Origin: an uncultured Elusimicrobium sp.
GTDB taxonomy: Bacteria > Elusimicrobiota > Elusimicrobia > Elusimicrobiales > Elusimicrobiaceae
Reading direction: 5' to 3'
NCBI GenBank assembly: GCA_902787065.1
Contig: CADAFA010000027.1
Span: forward strand, 1 to 11,732
DNA: 11,732 bases
In this document: positions 4,777 to 11,732 of the stretch, one piece after another
Numbering within the stretch: position 1 is the stretch's first letter
Layout of the letters: each line of letters starts with the position of its first letter
Position numbers and translations under genes: made by a program
Notes under the pieces: generated by a model
Told to the model about the DNA's origin: nothing
Seen by the model: only the letters and a program-made list of their open reading frames with translations
The model's database searches: none

Positions 4777-6254
4777 AAAAGTTTTACGTTACAACCCCGA
4801 TTTATTATTTAAATTCAGTTCCGCATATCGGCCATGCATATACCACTTTGGCCGCCGATATTATTAACCGCTACAAAAAACAAAAAGGTTTTGATTCTTA
4901 CTTCTTAACCGGCACAGATGAACATGGCGCAAATATTGAAAAGTCCGCCACAAATGCAGGCGTTACACCGCAACAATGGACAGATAATATGTTTGCAAAA
5001 TTCAAAGAGATGTGGACAGATTTAGATATTAAATACGACGATATCATCCGCACCACAGAGCCGCGCCATGAAGTTGTTGTTCAGGCAATTTTTGAAAAGC
5101 TTTTAAAAACCGGTGATATTTACAAAGGTTCTTATACCGGCAAATATTGTATGTCTTGCGAATCTTACCTTGACGAAAGCGAACTTGTTGACGGTAAATG
5201 CCCGATACATAAAAAAGAACCTCAAGTGATTTCAGAAGAAACTTACTTTTTTAAACTTTCCGCTTATCAAGATAAATTGCTCAAATTTTACCAAGATAAC
5301 CCGGACTTTTTAAGCCCGAAATTCAGGGCAGCCGAAATTGTAAATTTCGTCAAAGGCGGGCTTAAAGATTTATCAGTTTCCCGTACAAAAGTTAAATGGG
5401 GTGTAACTGTTCCGAGTGCGCCAAACCACACAATTTATGTTTGGTTTGATGCTTTAATAAACTATATTTCCGCTATTGGCTATGGTAAAAAACTCGGCAT
5501 ACCGGGGTATGAAAATTATCCGCATGATATGGATAATTATTGGCCGGCTGATATTCACTTAATCGGTAAAGAAATTTTCCGCTTTCATGCGGTTATTTGG
5601 CCGGCTGTTTTAATGGCCCTTGGTTTGCCTTTACCTAAAAAAGTTTTTGCACACGGTTGGTGGACTGTTGAGGGGGAAAAGATGTCCAAATCCCTCGGTA
5701 ATTTTATTGATCCGCGCGATATTACTGCCAAATACGGTGTTGAGCCTTTAAGATATTTTATCTTCCGCGAAGTGCCTTTTGGCGGTGACGGCGATTTTAG
5801 CGTTGAACAATTTAAAAAACGTTTTAATTCCGATTTGGCTAATGACCTCGGCAATTTGCTTTCCCGCGTTTTAAATATGGCGGCAAAAAATATCGGCACA
5901 ATTCCGCAAACTTTTGAAAGTGAAAGCGCCTTGCTTCAAGAAGCACAAAAAATTAATGCCGAATATGACAAGCAAATGGAAGAACTTGCTTTTGATAAAG
6001 CCCTTGATTTAGCTTGGGGTTTAATCGGCAAAATGAACCGTTATATTGACGAAACAAAACCTTGGGCACTTGCTAAAACGGATTTGGAAAAAGCAAAAAA
6101 TATTTTGATGGAACTAATTTTTGCTTTGCGTTATGTCGCTATCTGGATTGCACCGTTTATGCCAAATACTTCTGCAGAAATCAGCAGGCGTTTGGCAGCG
6201 GGTGAAATTCAAAAATATGCACCGCTTTTTCCGCGCATTGAAGAAGGCAAATAG
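4773..6254 (+). CDS. metG: Methionine--tRNA ligase
   Basis: Charges tRNA-Met and initiator tRNA. 493 residues, class I synthetase. The signature HIGH is at 18-21, TGTDEHG at 46-52 and KMSKS at 303-307. The connective peptide carries one zinc knuckle with CMSC at 126-129 and CPIH at 143-146, the CxxC...CxxH arrangement seen in the Thermus-type enzyme rather than the two-knuckle E. coli type. The anticodon-binding helical domain occupies roughly 350-490 and contains W430, and NxxxW-like packing around NRYIDETKPW at 425-434. The protein ends there, without the C-terminal EMAP/Trbp111-like tRNA-binding domain found in longer (650-680 residue) bacterial forms. An AGGAG ribosome site lies inside the end of holB and the start overlaps its stop. 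The downstream DedA gene begins 10 bases after the TAG. Confidence 0.97.
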   Translation: MKKFYVTTPIYYLNSVPHIGHAYTTLAADIINRYKKQKGFDSYFLTGTDEHGANIEKSATNAGVTPQQWTDNMFAKFKEMWTDLDIKYDDIIRTTEPRHEVVVQAIFEKLLKTGDIYKGSYTGKYCMSCESYLDESELVDGKCPIHKKEPQVISEETYFFKLSAYQDKLLKFYQDNPDFLSPKFRAAEIVNFVKGGLKDLSVSRTKVKWGVTVPSAPNHTIYVWFDALINYISAIGYGKKLGIPGYENYPHDMDNYWPADIHLIGKEIFRFHAVIWPAVLMALGLPLPKKVFAHGWWTVEGEKMSKSLGNFIDPRDITAKYGVEPLRYFIFREVPFGGDGDFSVEQFKKRFNSDLANDLGNLLSRVLNMAAKNIGTIPQTFESESALLQEAQKINAEYDKQMEELAFDKALDLAWGLIGKMNRYIDETKPWALAKTDLEKAKNILMELIFALRYVAIWIAPFMPNTSAEISRRLAAGEIQKYAPLFPRIEEGK

Positions 6255-6264
6255 AGGTTAAACC

Positions 6265-6915
6265 GTGGAATTTATAACACAAATTATTGATATCTTTTTA
6301 CACCTTGACGCACATTTAAATACTTTGGCGGCAACACTCGGCCCCTGGCTTTATATTGTTTTATTTGCGGTTATTTTTTGCGAAACGGGCCTTGTTGTTA
6401 CTCCGTTTTTACCGGGGGACAGTTTAATCTTTGCCGTCGGTGCATTGGCAAGTGTTGAGGGTAGCGTAATATATTTGCCTTTAATATTGACTATCCTGAT
6501 TATCGCAGCTGTTTTGGGGGATGCGGTAAATTACAGTATTGGTAAATTTATCGGCCCAAAAGTTTTTACGCAAGATACGGGCAAACTTTTAAATAAAAAG
6601 CATTTGCTTGCCGCCCATGAGTTTTATGAAAAGTACGGAGGTAAAACAATTATTTTGGCGCGCTTTATTCCTATAATCCGCACTTTTGCCCCTTTTGTTG
6701 CGGGTATTGGTAAAATGTCTTATTTCCATTTTGCTTTGTATAATATTACGGGTGCAATTTTGTGGGTTTGTACTTTTTGTTTGGGCGGTTATTATTTTGG
6801 TTCTACCCAAGTTGTTAAAAAACATTTTCATTATATAATAGTTGCAATTATTATTATTTCCGTTTTGCCGGCTGTTTATGAATTTATTAAAGCAAAACGC
6901 GAAAACAAAAAGTAG
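6265..6915 (+). CDS. DedA family membrane protein (SNARE-associated/VTT domain)
   Basis: Predicted 216-residue integral inner-membrane protein. DedA proteins are implicated in envelope homeostasis and in flipping undecaprenyl phosphate or phospholipids. Family motifs are FCETGLVVTPFLPGDSLIF at 38-56, GDAVNYSIGKFIG at 85-97, YEKYGGKTIILARFIPIIRT at 121-140, with the conserved Arg133 and Arg139, and FAPFVAGIGKM at 141-151. Hydrophobic segments lie near 28-45, 70-88, 155-178 and 188-206, and there is a lysine-rich cytoplasmic tail. The start is GTG at 6265, supported by AGAGG at 6253-6257, which overlaps the metG stop; a downstream start would lose the N-terminal helix. It lies in the same operon as metG and clpC. 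The specific substrate cannot be told from sequence. Confidence 0.93.
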   Translation: MEFITQIIDIFLHLDAHLNTLAATLGPWLYIVLFAVIFCETGLVVTPFLPGDSLIFAVGALASVEGSVIYLPLILTILIIAAVLGDAVNYSIGKFIGPKVFTQDTGKLLNKKHLLAAHEFYEKYGGKTIILARFIPIIRTFAPFVAGIGKMSYFHFALYNITGAILWVCTFCLGGYYFGSTQVVKKHFHYIIVAIIIISVLPAVYEFIKAKRENKK

Positions 6916-6921
6916 TATAAT
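6916..6921 (+). promoter_or_regulatory. Possible internal -10 box before clpC
   Basis: TATAAT just past the dedA stop and 16 bases before the clpC ATG. No -35 is visible and initiation here would leave almost no leader, so it may be chance A+T richness. It could give clpC-recA extra transcription. Confidence 0.2.
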
Positions 6922-6937
6922 TTTTAAGAGGTAATTT

Positions 6938-9439
6938 ATGGCATTAAGGTTTAGCGCAGGTTCCCAAAAAGTAGTTTTAGAAGCTCAGGAAGAAGCAAGA
7001 AATTTCCACCACGATTATGTGGGTACGGAGCATTTACTTTTGGCAATGGCCTCTTGTAAAGGGGAGATGAGCGCCCAAATCTTAAAAGAAGCAAATATTA
7101 CCCCGGCAAAAATTAAAAGGGAAATTGAAAAACTTGTCGGCCTTGGCGATAATCTTTTAACTTCTGGCCCGATTCCTTTTACCCCTCGTGCAAAAAATAT
7201 TTTGGAAAGGTCTTTTGAAGAAGCTTTGCAAACCGCGAGCCAAACGGTTGAAACGGAACATTTGCTTTTATCTTTAACTTTGGAACAAGAAGGCCTTGCC
7301 GCAAAAATTTTGGAAAATTTGCAAGTTCCGCAGGATCTTATTAGAACTTTGGCACTTCGTCAAATAACAAAAAAAATACAGGAAGAACAAGCCCTTGGCG
7401 GTGGCGGCATTTTTCCACAACAAGGTGTTGTAGTCATGACGGAAGTTGCCACAAAACCGAAATCAAAAACCCCTGTTTTGGATGAACATTCAAGGGATTT
7501 AACTTTGCTTGCCAAAGAAGGGAAACTAGACCCCGTTATCGGCCGCGAAGATGAAATTGAAAGAATTACCCAAATACTTGCCCGCCGCACAAAAAACAAT
7601 CCGATTTTGATAGGTGAGGCCGGTGTCGGTAAAACAGCCATCGTTGAAGGTCTCGCACAAAAAATGGCAAATGGCGATATTGCTGATGTCTTGCATAATA
7701 AACGTCTTGTAAGTTTAGATATAGGTTCTTTAGTCGCCGGCACAAAATACCGCGGTGAATTTGAGCAAAGAGTCAAAGATATCATCAAAGAACTTGAACA
7801 GGCAAAAGATATTATTTTGTTTATTGACGAATTTCATTTAATCGTCGGTGCTGGTGCAGCGGAAGGCTCAACGGACGCATCAAACATGTTAAAACCGGCT
7901 TTAGCGCGAGGGGAAATACAATGTATCGGTGCAACAACTTTTGATGAGTACCGTAAATATGTTGAAACTGATCCGGCCTTGGAGCGTCGCTTTCAGCCTA
8001 TAACAACAGAGCAAAGCACGATTGCGCAAACCGTAGAAATTTTAAAGGGTATTAGGAAAAATTATGAGGATCATCATAAGGTAGAATTTACCGATGAAGC
8101 CATCGAAGCCGCCGCCCGTATAGCCGACCGTTATATTACGGACCGCGCTATGCCCGATAAAGCCATTGATTTGCTTGATGAAGCAGGCTCCCGTGCCCGT
8201 TTAAAAAATTCACTCCTTCCCCCGGAAATTAAAGATAAAGAGCAACAATTAAAAACTTTAACAGAGAAAAAGGAAGAATTACTTAAAAAGGAACAGTATA
8301 CGGAAGCCTCTACCTTAAAAGAAAAAGAGCATAAATTAAAAGAAGAATTAAACACTTTAAAAACCGCCTGGCAAAATAAACAAGGCAAAAAAAATATTAA
8401 AGTTACCGAGGAAGATATCGCTCTGGTCGCATCAAAATGGACGGGCATTCCCGTTACCCGTTTAACACAAAGCGAAACGGAAAAGATTTTGAAAGCCGAA
8501 GAATATTTACACAAACGCATTATCGGCCAAGAAGAGGCAGTAAAAGTTATTGCCAAAGCTTTAAGACGTTCAAGAACAGGTTTATCAAACCCAAACAGGC
8601 CAATCGGCGGTTTCTTATTTTTAGGGCCTACGGGTGTGGGTAAAACCGAACTTGCCAAAACCCTTGCAACCTTTTTATTTGGCGATGAAGAGGCCATGAT
8701 CCGCCTTGATATGTCTGAGTATATGGAAAAGTTTACCGTTTCCCGCCTTATCGGTGCCCCCCCGGGTTATGTGGGTTATGAAGAAGGCGGTCAGTTAACA
8801 GAAGCTGTGCGCCGCCGCCCTTACAGCGTTGTAGTATTAGATGAATTTGAAAAAGCACACCCCGATATTTACAATATTTTGCTCCAAGTTTTAGACGAAG
8901 GGCAGTTAACAGACAATTTAGGCCATAAAGTAAATTTCAAAAATACAATTATTATTATGACCTCAAATATCGGTGCGCGTGAAATTACAAATAAAGGTTC
9001 TCATCTGGGTTTTTCCGCCGAACAAAATGAGCAAGCGGAATATACCGATATGAAAACCAATGTCATGGAACAAGTGCGCAAAACTTTCAACCCGGAATTT
9101 ATTAACAGGCTTGATGAAATTATAGTTTTCCACTCCTTAACGGAAGAAAATGTTTTAAGTATTTTGGATTTAAATCTTGAAAATATTTCCAAAAAACTTG
9201 TAGCGCAAGATTTAAAAATAAAGTATACTAAAAGTGCAAAAGAATATTTAGCCAAAAACGGATATGAGCCCAAATACGGCGCACGCCCCTTGCTTCGCAC
9301 TTTACAGCGCGAACTTGAGGACCCGTTAGCTGAGTTTATTTTAGTCGGTCAATATCCGGCAGGCACAACAATTTCAGTTGATTTTGATGAAACAAAACAA
9401 AAATTAACCTTTAAGGCCCAAAAGCCCCATAAGAAATAG
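6938..9439 (+). CDS. clpC: ATP-dependent Clp protease ATP-binding subunit ClpC
   Basis: Hsp100 unfoldase with two AAA+ rings, 833 residues, expected to feed substrates to ClpP or act as a chaperone. Domain order: two Clp N repeats (about 5-140); D1 with Walker A GEAGVGKTA at 226-234 and Walker B LFIDE at 294-298; a short middle domain at about 425-485 with a UVR-like coiled stretch, KKEQYTEASTLKEKEHKL at 450-467; D2 with Walker A GPTGVGKTE at 563-571 and Walker B VVLDEFEKAH at 632-641; and sensor-2 GARPLLR at 781-787. The short middle domain with UVR motif marks ClpC, not ClpB, whose coiled-coil insertion is far longer. An LGF tripeptide at 690-692 lies where ClpA/C/X carry the ClpP-docking loop (IGL/VGF/IGF), so ClpP binding is likely. 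No McsA/McsB or CtsR gene is nearby. AAGAGG precedes the ATG by six bases. recA begins eight bases after the stop. Confidence 0.96.
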   Translation: MALRFSAGSQKVVLEAQEEARNFHHDYVGTEHLLLAMASCKGEMSAQILKEANITPAKIKREIEKLVGLGDNLLTSGPIPFTPRAKNILERSFEEALQTASQTVETEHLLLSLTLEQEGLAAKILENLQVPQDLIRTLALRQITKKIQEEQALGGGGIFPQQGVVVMTEVATKPKSKTPVLDEHSRDLTLLAKEGKLDPVIGREDEIERITQILARRTKNNPILIGEAGVGKTAIVEGLAQKMANGDIADVLHNKRLVSLDIGSLVAGTKYRGEFEQRVKDIIKELEQAKDIILFIDEFHLIVGAGAAEGSTDASNMLKPALARGEIQCIGATTFDEYRKYVETDPALERRFQPITTEQSTIAQTVEILKGIRKNYEDHHKVEFTDEAIEAAARIADRYITDRAMPDKAIDLLDEAGSRARLKNSLLPPEIKDKEQQLKTLTEKKEELLKKEQYTEASTLKEKEHKLKEELNTLKTAWQNKQGKKNIKVTEEDIALVASKWTGIPVTRLTQSETEKILKAEEYLHKRIIGQEEAVKVIAKALRRSRTGLSNPNRPIGGFLFLGPTGVGKTELAKTLATFLFGDEEAMIRLDMSEYMEKFTVSRLIGAPPGYVGYEEGGQLTEAVRRRPYSVVVLDEFEKAHPDIYNILLQVLDEGQLTDNLGHKVNFKNTIIIMTSNIGAREITNKGSHLGFSAEQNEQAEYTDMKTNVMEQVRKTFNPEFINRLDEIIVFHSLTEENVLSILDLNLENISKKLVAQDLKIKYTKSAKEYLAKNGYEPKYGARPLLRTLQRELEDPLAEFILVGQYPAGTTISVDFDETKQKLTFKAQKPHKK

Positions 9440-9447
9440 GAGAGTAT

Positions 9448-10488
9448 ATGGCAGAAAAAGAAAAACAGGCCGCTTTAGATAAAGCAAAAGCCTTAGAACT
9501 TGCAATCAGCCAGATTGAAAAGTCCTTCGGTAAAACCGCCATTTCAAAACTTGGCGATAATGTCGTTAAAAGAGTTGAATGCATCCCCACAGGTGCGCTT
9601 TCATTAGATTTGGCCCTTGGTATCGGCGGTATTCCGCGCGGCCGCGTTATTGAAATTTACGGGCCTGAAGCCGGCGGTAAAACAACTTTAAGTTTGCATA
9701 TTGCCGCACAAGCGCAAAAGAACGGTGGCATTGTTGCCTTTATTGATGCGGAGCATGCTTTGGACCCTGTTTATGCAAGCAAAATCGGTGTTAATACCGA
9801 TGAACTTTTAATTTCCCAACCGGACAGCGGTGAACAAGCTTTGGAAATTGCTGAAAAATTAGTTTCTTCCGGCGCAGTGGATTTGATTATTGTTGACTCC
9901 GTCGCTGCCCTTGTTCCGCAAGCGGAAATTGAGGGGGAAATGGGTGATGCCCACGTCGGTTTACAAGCGCGTTTAATGTCCCAAGCACTTCGCAAATTAA
10001 CAAGCCTTTTGAACAAAACGAAAACGAGCATTATTTTTATTAACCAGCTTCGCCAGAAAATCGGCATAATGTTCGGTAACCCCGAGACAACCCCCGGCGG
10101 TCTTGCTTTAAAATTTTATTCATCTGTTAGAATTGATGTAAGAAAAATTGAAAATATTAAGCAAGGCGAGCAAGTTATCGGTACCCGTGTACGCGCAAAA
10201 GTTGTAAAAAACAAAGTTGCGCCACCGTACAGGCAAGCTGAATTTACAATGTTGCATGGCGAAGGTATTTCCCGTGAATCTTGCTTAATCTCAATGGGTG
10301 TTGACAGTAAAGTGGTGGAAAAGAGCGGCACTTGGTTTATCTATAACGGTGAAAAGTTAGGCCAAGGCGCGGAAAATGCCCGCCAATACTTAAAAGACAA
10401 CCCCGAACTCGCCCAACAAATTGAAGATAAATTAAAGGAAATTTACCTCGGCACAAATACTCCTGTTCCGACTGGTAAAAAGAAATAA
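9448..10488 (+). CDS. recA: Recombinase RecA
   Basis: Strand-exchange ATPase for homologous recombination and SOS induction, 346 residues, usual length. N-terminal helix at 8-35; Walker A GPEAGGKTT at 72-80, where most RecA proteins have GPESSGKTT; IDAEHALDP at 99-107 with the catalytic Glu102; DNA loop L1 EMGDAHVGLQAR at 164-175; loop L2 region NQLRQKIGIMFGNPETTPGG at 199-218; and GISRESCLI at 273-281 in the C-terminal domain. The acidic C-terminal tail seen in E. coli is replaced by PVPTGKKK. The ribosome site AGGAG (9438-9442) overlaps the clpC stop, so recA is the last gene of the operon. No LexA-type operator or separate promoter is visible, because the upstream DNA is clpC coding sequence. 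SOS control would need an internal or distant promoter. Confidence 0.98.
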   Translation: MAEKEKQAALDKAKALELAISQIEKSFGKTAISKLGDNVVKRVECIPTGALSLDLALGIGGIPRGRVIEIYGPEAGGKTTLSLHIAAQAQKNGGIVAFIDAEHALDPVYASKIGVNTDELLISQPDSGEQALEIAEKLVSSGAVDLIIVDSVAALVPQAEIEGEMGDAHVGLQARLMSQALRKLTSLLNKTKTSIIFINQLRQKIGIMFGNPETTPGGLALKFYSSVRIDVRKIENIKQGEQVIGTRVRAKVVKNKVAPPYRQAEFTMLHGEGISRESCLISMGVDSKVVEKSGTWFIYNGEKLGQGAENARQYLKDNPELAQQIEDKLKEIYLGTNTPVPTGKKK

Positions 10489-10512
10489 TTTATTTTTGAA
10501 ATCTTCAAAACA

Positions 10513-10544
10513 AAACCCCCGCTCTATCTCTAGTGCGGGGGTTT
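10513..10544. terminator. Bidirectional rho-independent terminator between recA and the large pilin gene
   Basis: Stem AAACCCCCGC (10513-10522) pairs perfectly with GCGGGGGTTT (10535-10544) around a 12-base loop. On the minus strand it is followed by TTTTGTTTTG, a good U-tract; on the plus strand only by TTTAAAT. It sits between convergent genes. Stem and loop size nearly match the terminator at 2535-2565. Confidence 0.87.
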
Positions 10545-10562
10545 AAATATTACTCGTATTAA

Positions 10563-11732
10563 TTAAGGGCAACTTGTTGGGTAAGAGCCATCTTCATTTT
10601 TAGGACAATCGCAATTCGGTGCGGAAGCAGAACAATGCCCTTTACAACAACTGCCGGGTTCAAATATTGAACCATTGCAAGCATCATCTACATTAGCTAT
10701 ACAACGGGAACCTGATTTGAAAGTTGTATATCCATATCTGTTACCACAACTGTTTGATACGTTCCCTATACAGGAGGATCCTTCATAGAAGGTAGATGAT
10801 ACATTAGTATAATGTTCATCATCAGCTATTACAGTACCATAAATATTGCCTGTACACCCCCCAAAGTGACTCCCAGCCTTTCTTTCACATACAGCATTTG
10901 CTTCAAGTGTGATACTACGACAACCGCCGCTAGCATTTGCTATACACTTCGCTCCGGAATGTATAACTGATCCTGAACAAGCTTCTGAATCTTTTGCAAT
11001 GCAAGTAGAACCACTGAAAAATTCACTGTCGTTACAACCTCCCGATTTAATCCCTTGGCATTCTGCATTTCCATAAAAATAAGAATAACGACATCCTAGA
11101 TCGCCTACCGATAAGCATTGTGATCCTTCTCCGGTAAATGTTGAATAGTAGCAAGATCCCCATCCTCCACGACATTCTTGATATTCACCTAATTTAGCTG
11201 TTGCTACATATGAAACTCCACAAAAACTATTTGCTCCGTTTTCTTTCCACATGCTATCACCATATAAACTTTTACACCTATCCTCACTTGTTGAATAACA
11301 GGTACTGTTACTGTTTGCCCAAAAACCGTTTATTTCCCCACATTTACCTTTATTCACGGCACTAGGTGATTTCCACATGTTTAATTGGCAAATATAATGC
11401 TCCTGCGGCAGGCAATATATACCCCCCACGTCATAAAATTTATATAAAGAATATTCGTTATTATTCCTTTGTGCTTTTATTGAATCATCTTGTAGAGTAA
11501 AGGTATAATTTTCAGTTTCCAAAGTCGCATTTGCCGCCTTATTACCTTCCTTGTTGGTTAATTCAATATCTAGATCGGAAAAGTCTTTGGTATAATTGTT
11601 TTTAACAAGATACCAATCATGCTCACTTTTATCAATACTATTCATTACAATTAGAGCATCGGCCGCCCTGCTTTTTTCCACTGCTTTTTTGTACATAGGT
11701 ATTGCTATTGAACTCAGCAAACCTATGATAAC
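10563..11732 (-). CDS. Large cysteine-rich type IV pilin-like protein, N-terminus cut by window edge
   Basis: At least 389 residues; the frame runs off the window at 11732. The first visible residues VIIGLLSSIAIPMYKKAVEKSR are the second half of a pilin N-terminal helix. About 15-20 residues (prepilin leader and the FTLLELL-type start) should lie just outside, so the TTG at 11718-11720 is not the true start. Numbered from that TTG, YLVKNNYTKDFSDLDIE at 37-53 matches the small pilin, showing paralogy. Residues 103-385 contain 28 cysteines. From about 190 to 359 the Cys spacing alternates between 11 and 8, forming about eight 19-residue units often containing GSxC-I-A/G-N. Ordinary pilins are 130-180 residues. 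The tail is presumably extracellular and disulfide-bonded or metal-binding; adhesion or surface display is inference. It is A+T-rich, ends beside a shared terminator and has no visible operon partners. Confidence 0.85.
   Translation of the reverse strand, partial: VIIGLLSSIAIPMYKKAVEKSRAADALIVMNSIDKSEHDWYLVKNNYTKDFSDLDIELTNKEGNKAANATLETENYTFTLQDDSIKAQRNNNEYSLYKFYDVGGIYCLPQEHYICQLNMWKSPSAVNKGKCGEINGFWANSNSTCYSTSEDRCKSLYGDSMWKENGANSFCGVSYVATAKLGEYQECRGGWGSCYYSTFTGEGSQCLSVGDLGCRYSYFYGNAECQGIKSGGCNDSEFFSGSTCIAKDSEACSGSVIHSGAKCIANASGGCRSITLEANAVCERKAGSHFGGCTGNIYGTVIADDEHYTNVSSTFYEGSSCIGNVSNSCGNRYGYTTFKSGSRCIANVDDACNGSIFEPGSCCKGHCSASAPNCDCPKNEDGSYPTSCP
10644..11153 (-). repeat. Tandem 19-residue Cys repeats encoded in the large pilin gene
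   Basis: Cysteines at residues 202, 210, 221, 229, 240, 248, 259, 267 and 278 (TTG numbering) alternate 8 and 11 apart; the same 8-residue step recurs at 317-325 and 340-348. Conserved positions include G-S/A-x-C-I-A/G-N before the second Cys gap. An interruption at about 279-316 breaks the regularity. The repeat is clear at protein level and diverged at DNA level. Confidence 0.75.

Noticed and set aside
8131..8697. 188-codon open frame antisense to clpC
   Set aside because: It lies wholly inside the strongly conserved clpC coding sequence, has no ribosome site and reads like a codon-bias shadow; the same applies to the other antisense frames in recA, metG, tmk and ispH.
6938..9439. ClpB (disaggregase) instead of ClpC
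   Set aside because: The middle domain is only about 60 residues with a UVR-like motif and an LGF docking loop is present; ClpB has a coiled-coil insertion of over 100 residues and lacks the docking loop.
9388..9447. LexA operator or dedicated promoter before recA
   Set aside because: I see no CGAACRNRYGTTYG-like or CTGTN8ACAG-like site; the region is clpC coding sequence plus an eight-base gap.

Overview
The window (roughly 40% G+C by eye) is a bacterial housekeeping region interrupted by two type IV pilin-like genes. The pilin-like genes share a block reading Y-L-V-x-N-x-Y-T and then L-D-I-E. Together with the tail-to-tail pilin placement, the mixed-type phosphofructokinase and the G+C level, this suggests an Elusimicrobiota (Elusimicrobium-like) genome. 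That placement is an inference from memory of such genomes, not a database result.

Layout. Positions 1-1472 (minus strand) hold the 5' part of a 6-phosphofructokinase gene, cut by the window edge, and upstream of it ispH, joined to it by an ATGA overlap. Positions 1473-1784 are a divergent intergenic region with a 127-base imperfect palindrome and promoter-like boxes. Positions 1785-2514 (plus) hold rplU and rpmA (ribosomal proteins L21 and L27), ending in a strong hairpin terminator. Positions 2569-3021 (minus) hold a small pilin whose putative promoter contains a run of 15 A/T. Positions 3176-10488 (plus) form a tightly packed operon, tmk-holB-metG-dedA-clpC-recA, ending in a second hairpin terminator. 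Positions 10563-11732 (minus) hold a large, cysteine-rich pilin-like gene whose first codons lie beyond the window.

How the genes fit together. The long operon combines dTTP supply (Tmk), clamp loading (HolB), Met-tRNA charging (MetG), a DedA membrane protein, a Clp unfoldase and RecA. The first three are linked by ATGA overlaps, and the later gaps are 8 to 22 bases. The minus-strand pair covers one glycolytic step and the last step of the MEP isoprenoid pathway.

Most interesting points. Both genes flanking the divergent region (ispH and rplU) lack a usable start codon in their conserved frame. In rplU the break can be explained by an 8-bp near-duplication, and it also contains a textbook-pattern -1 slippery heptamer. 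The small pilin may be phase-variable through its homopolymer. The large pilin carries about eight units of a regular 19-residue cysteine repeat. L27 carries a 42-residue Ala/Lys tail resembling histone H1.
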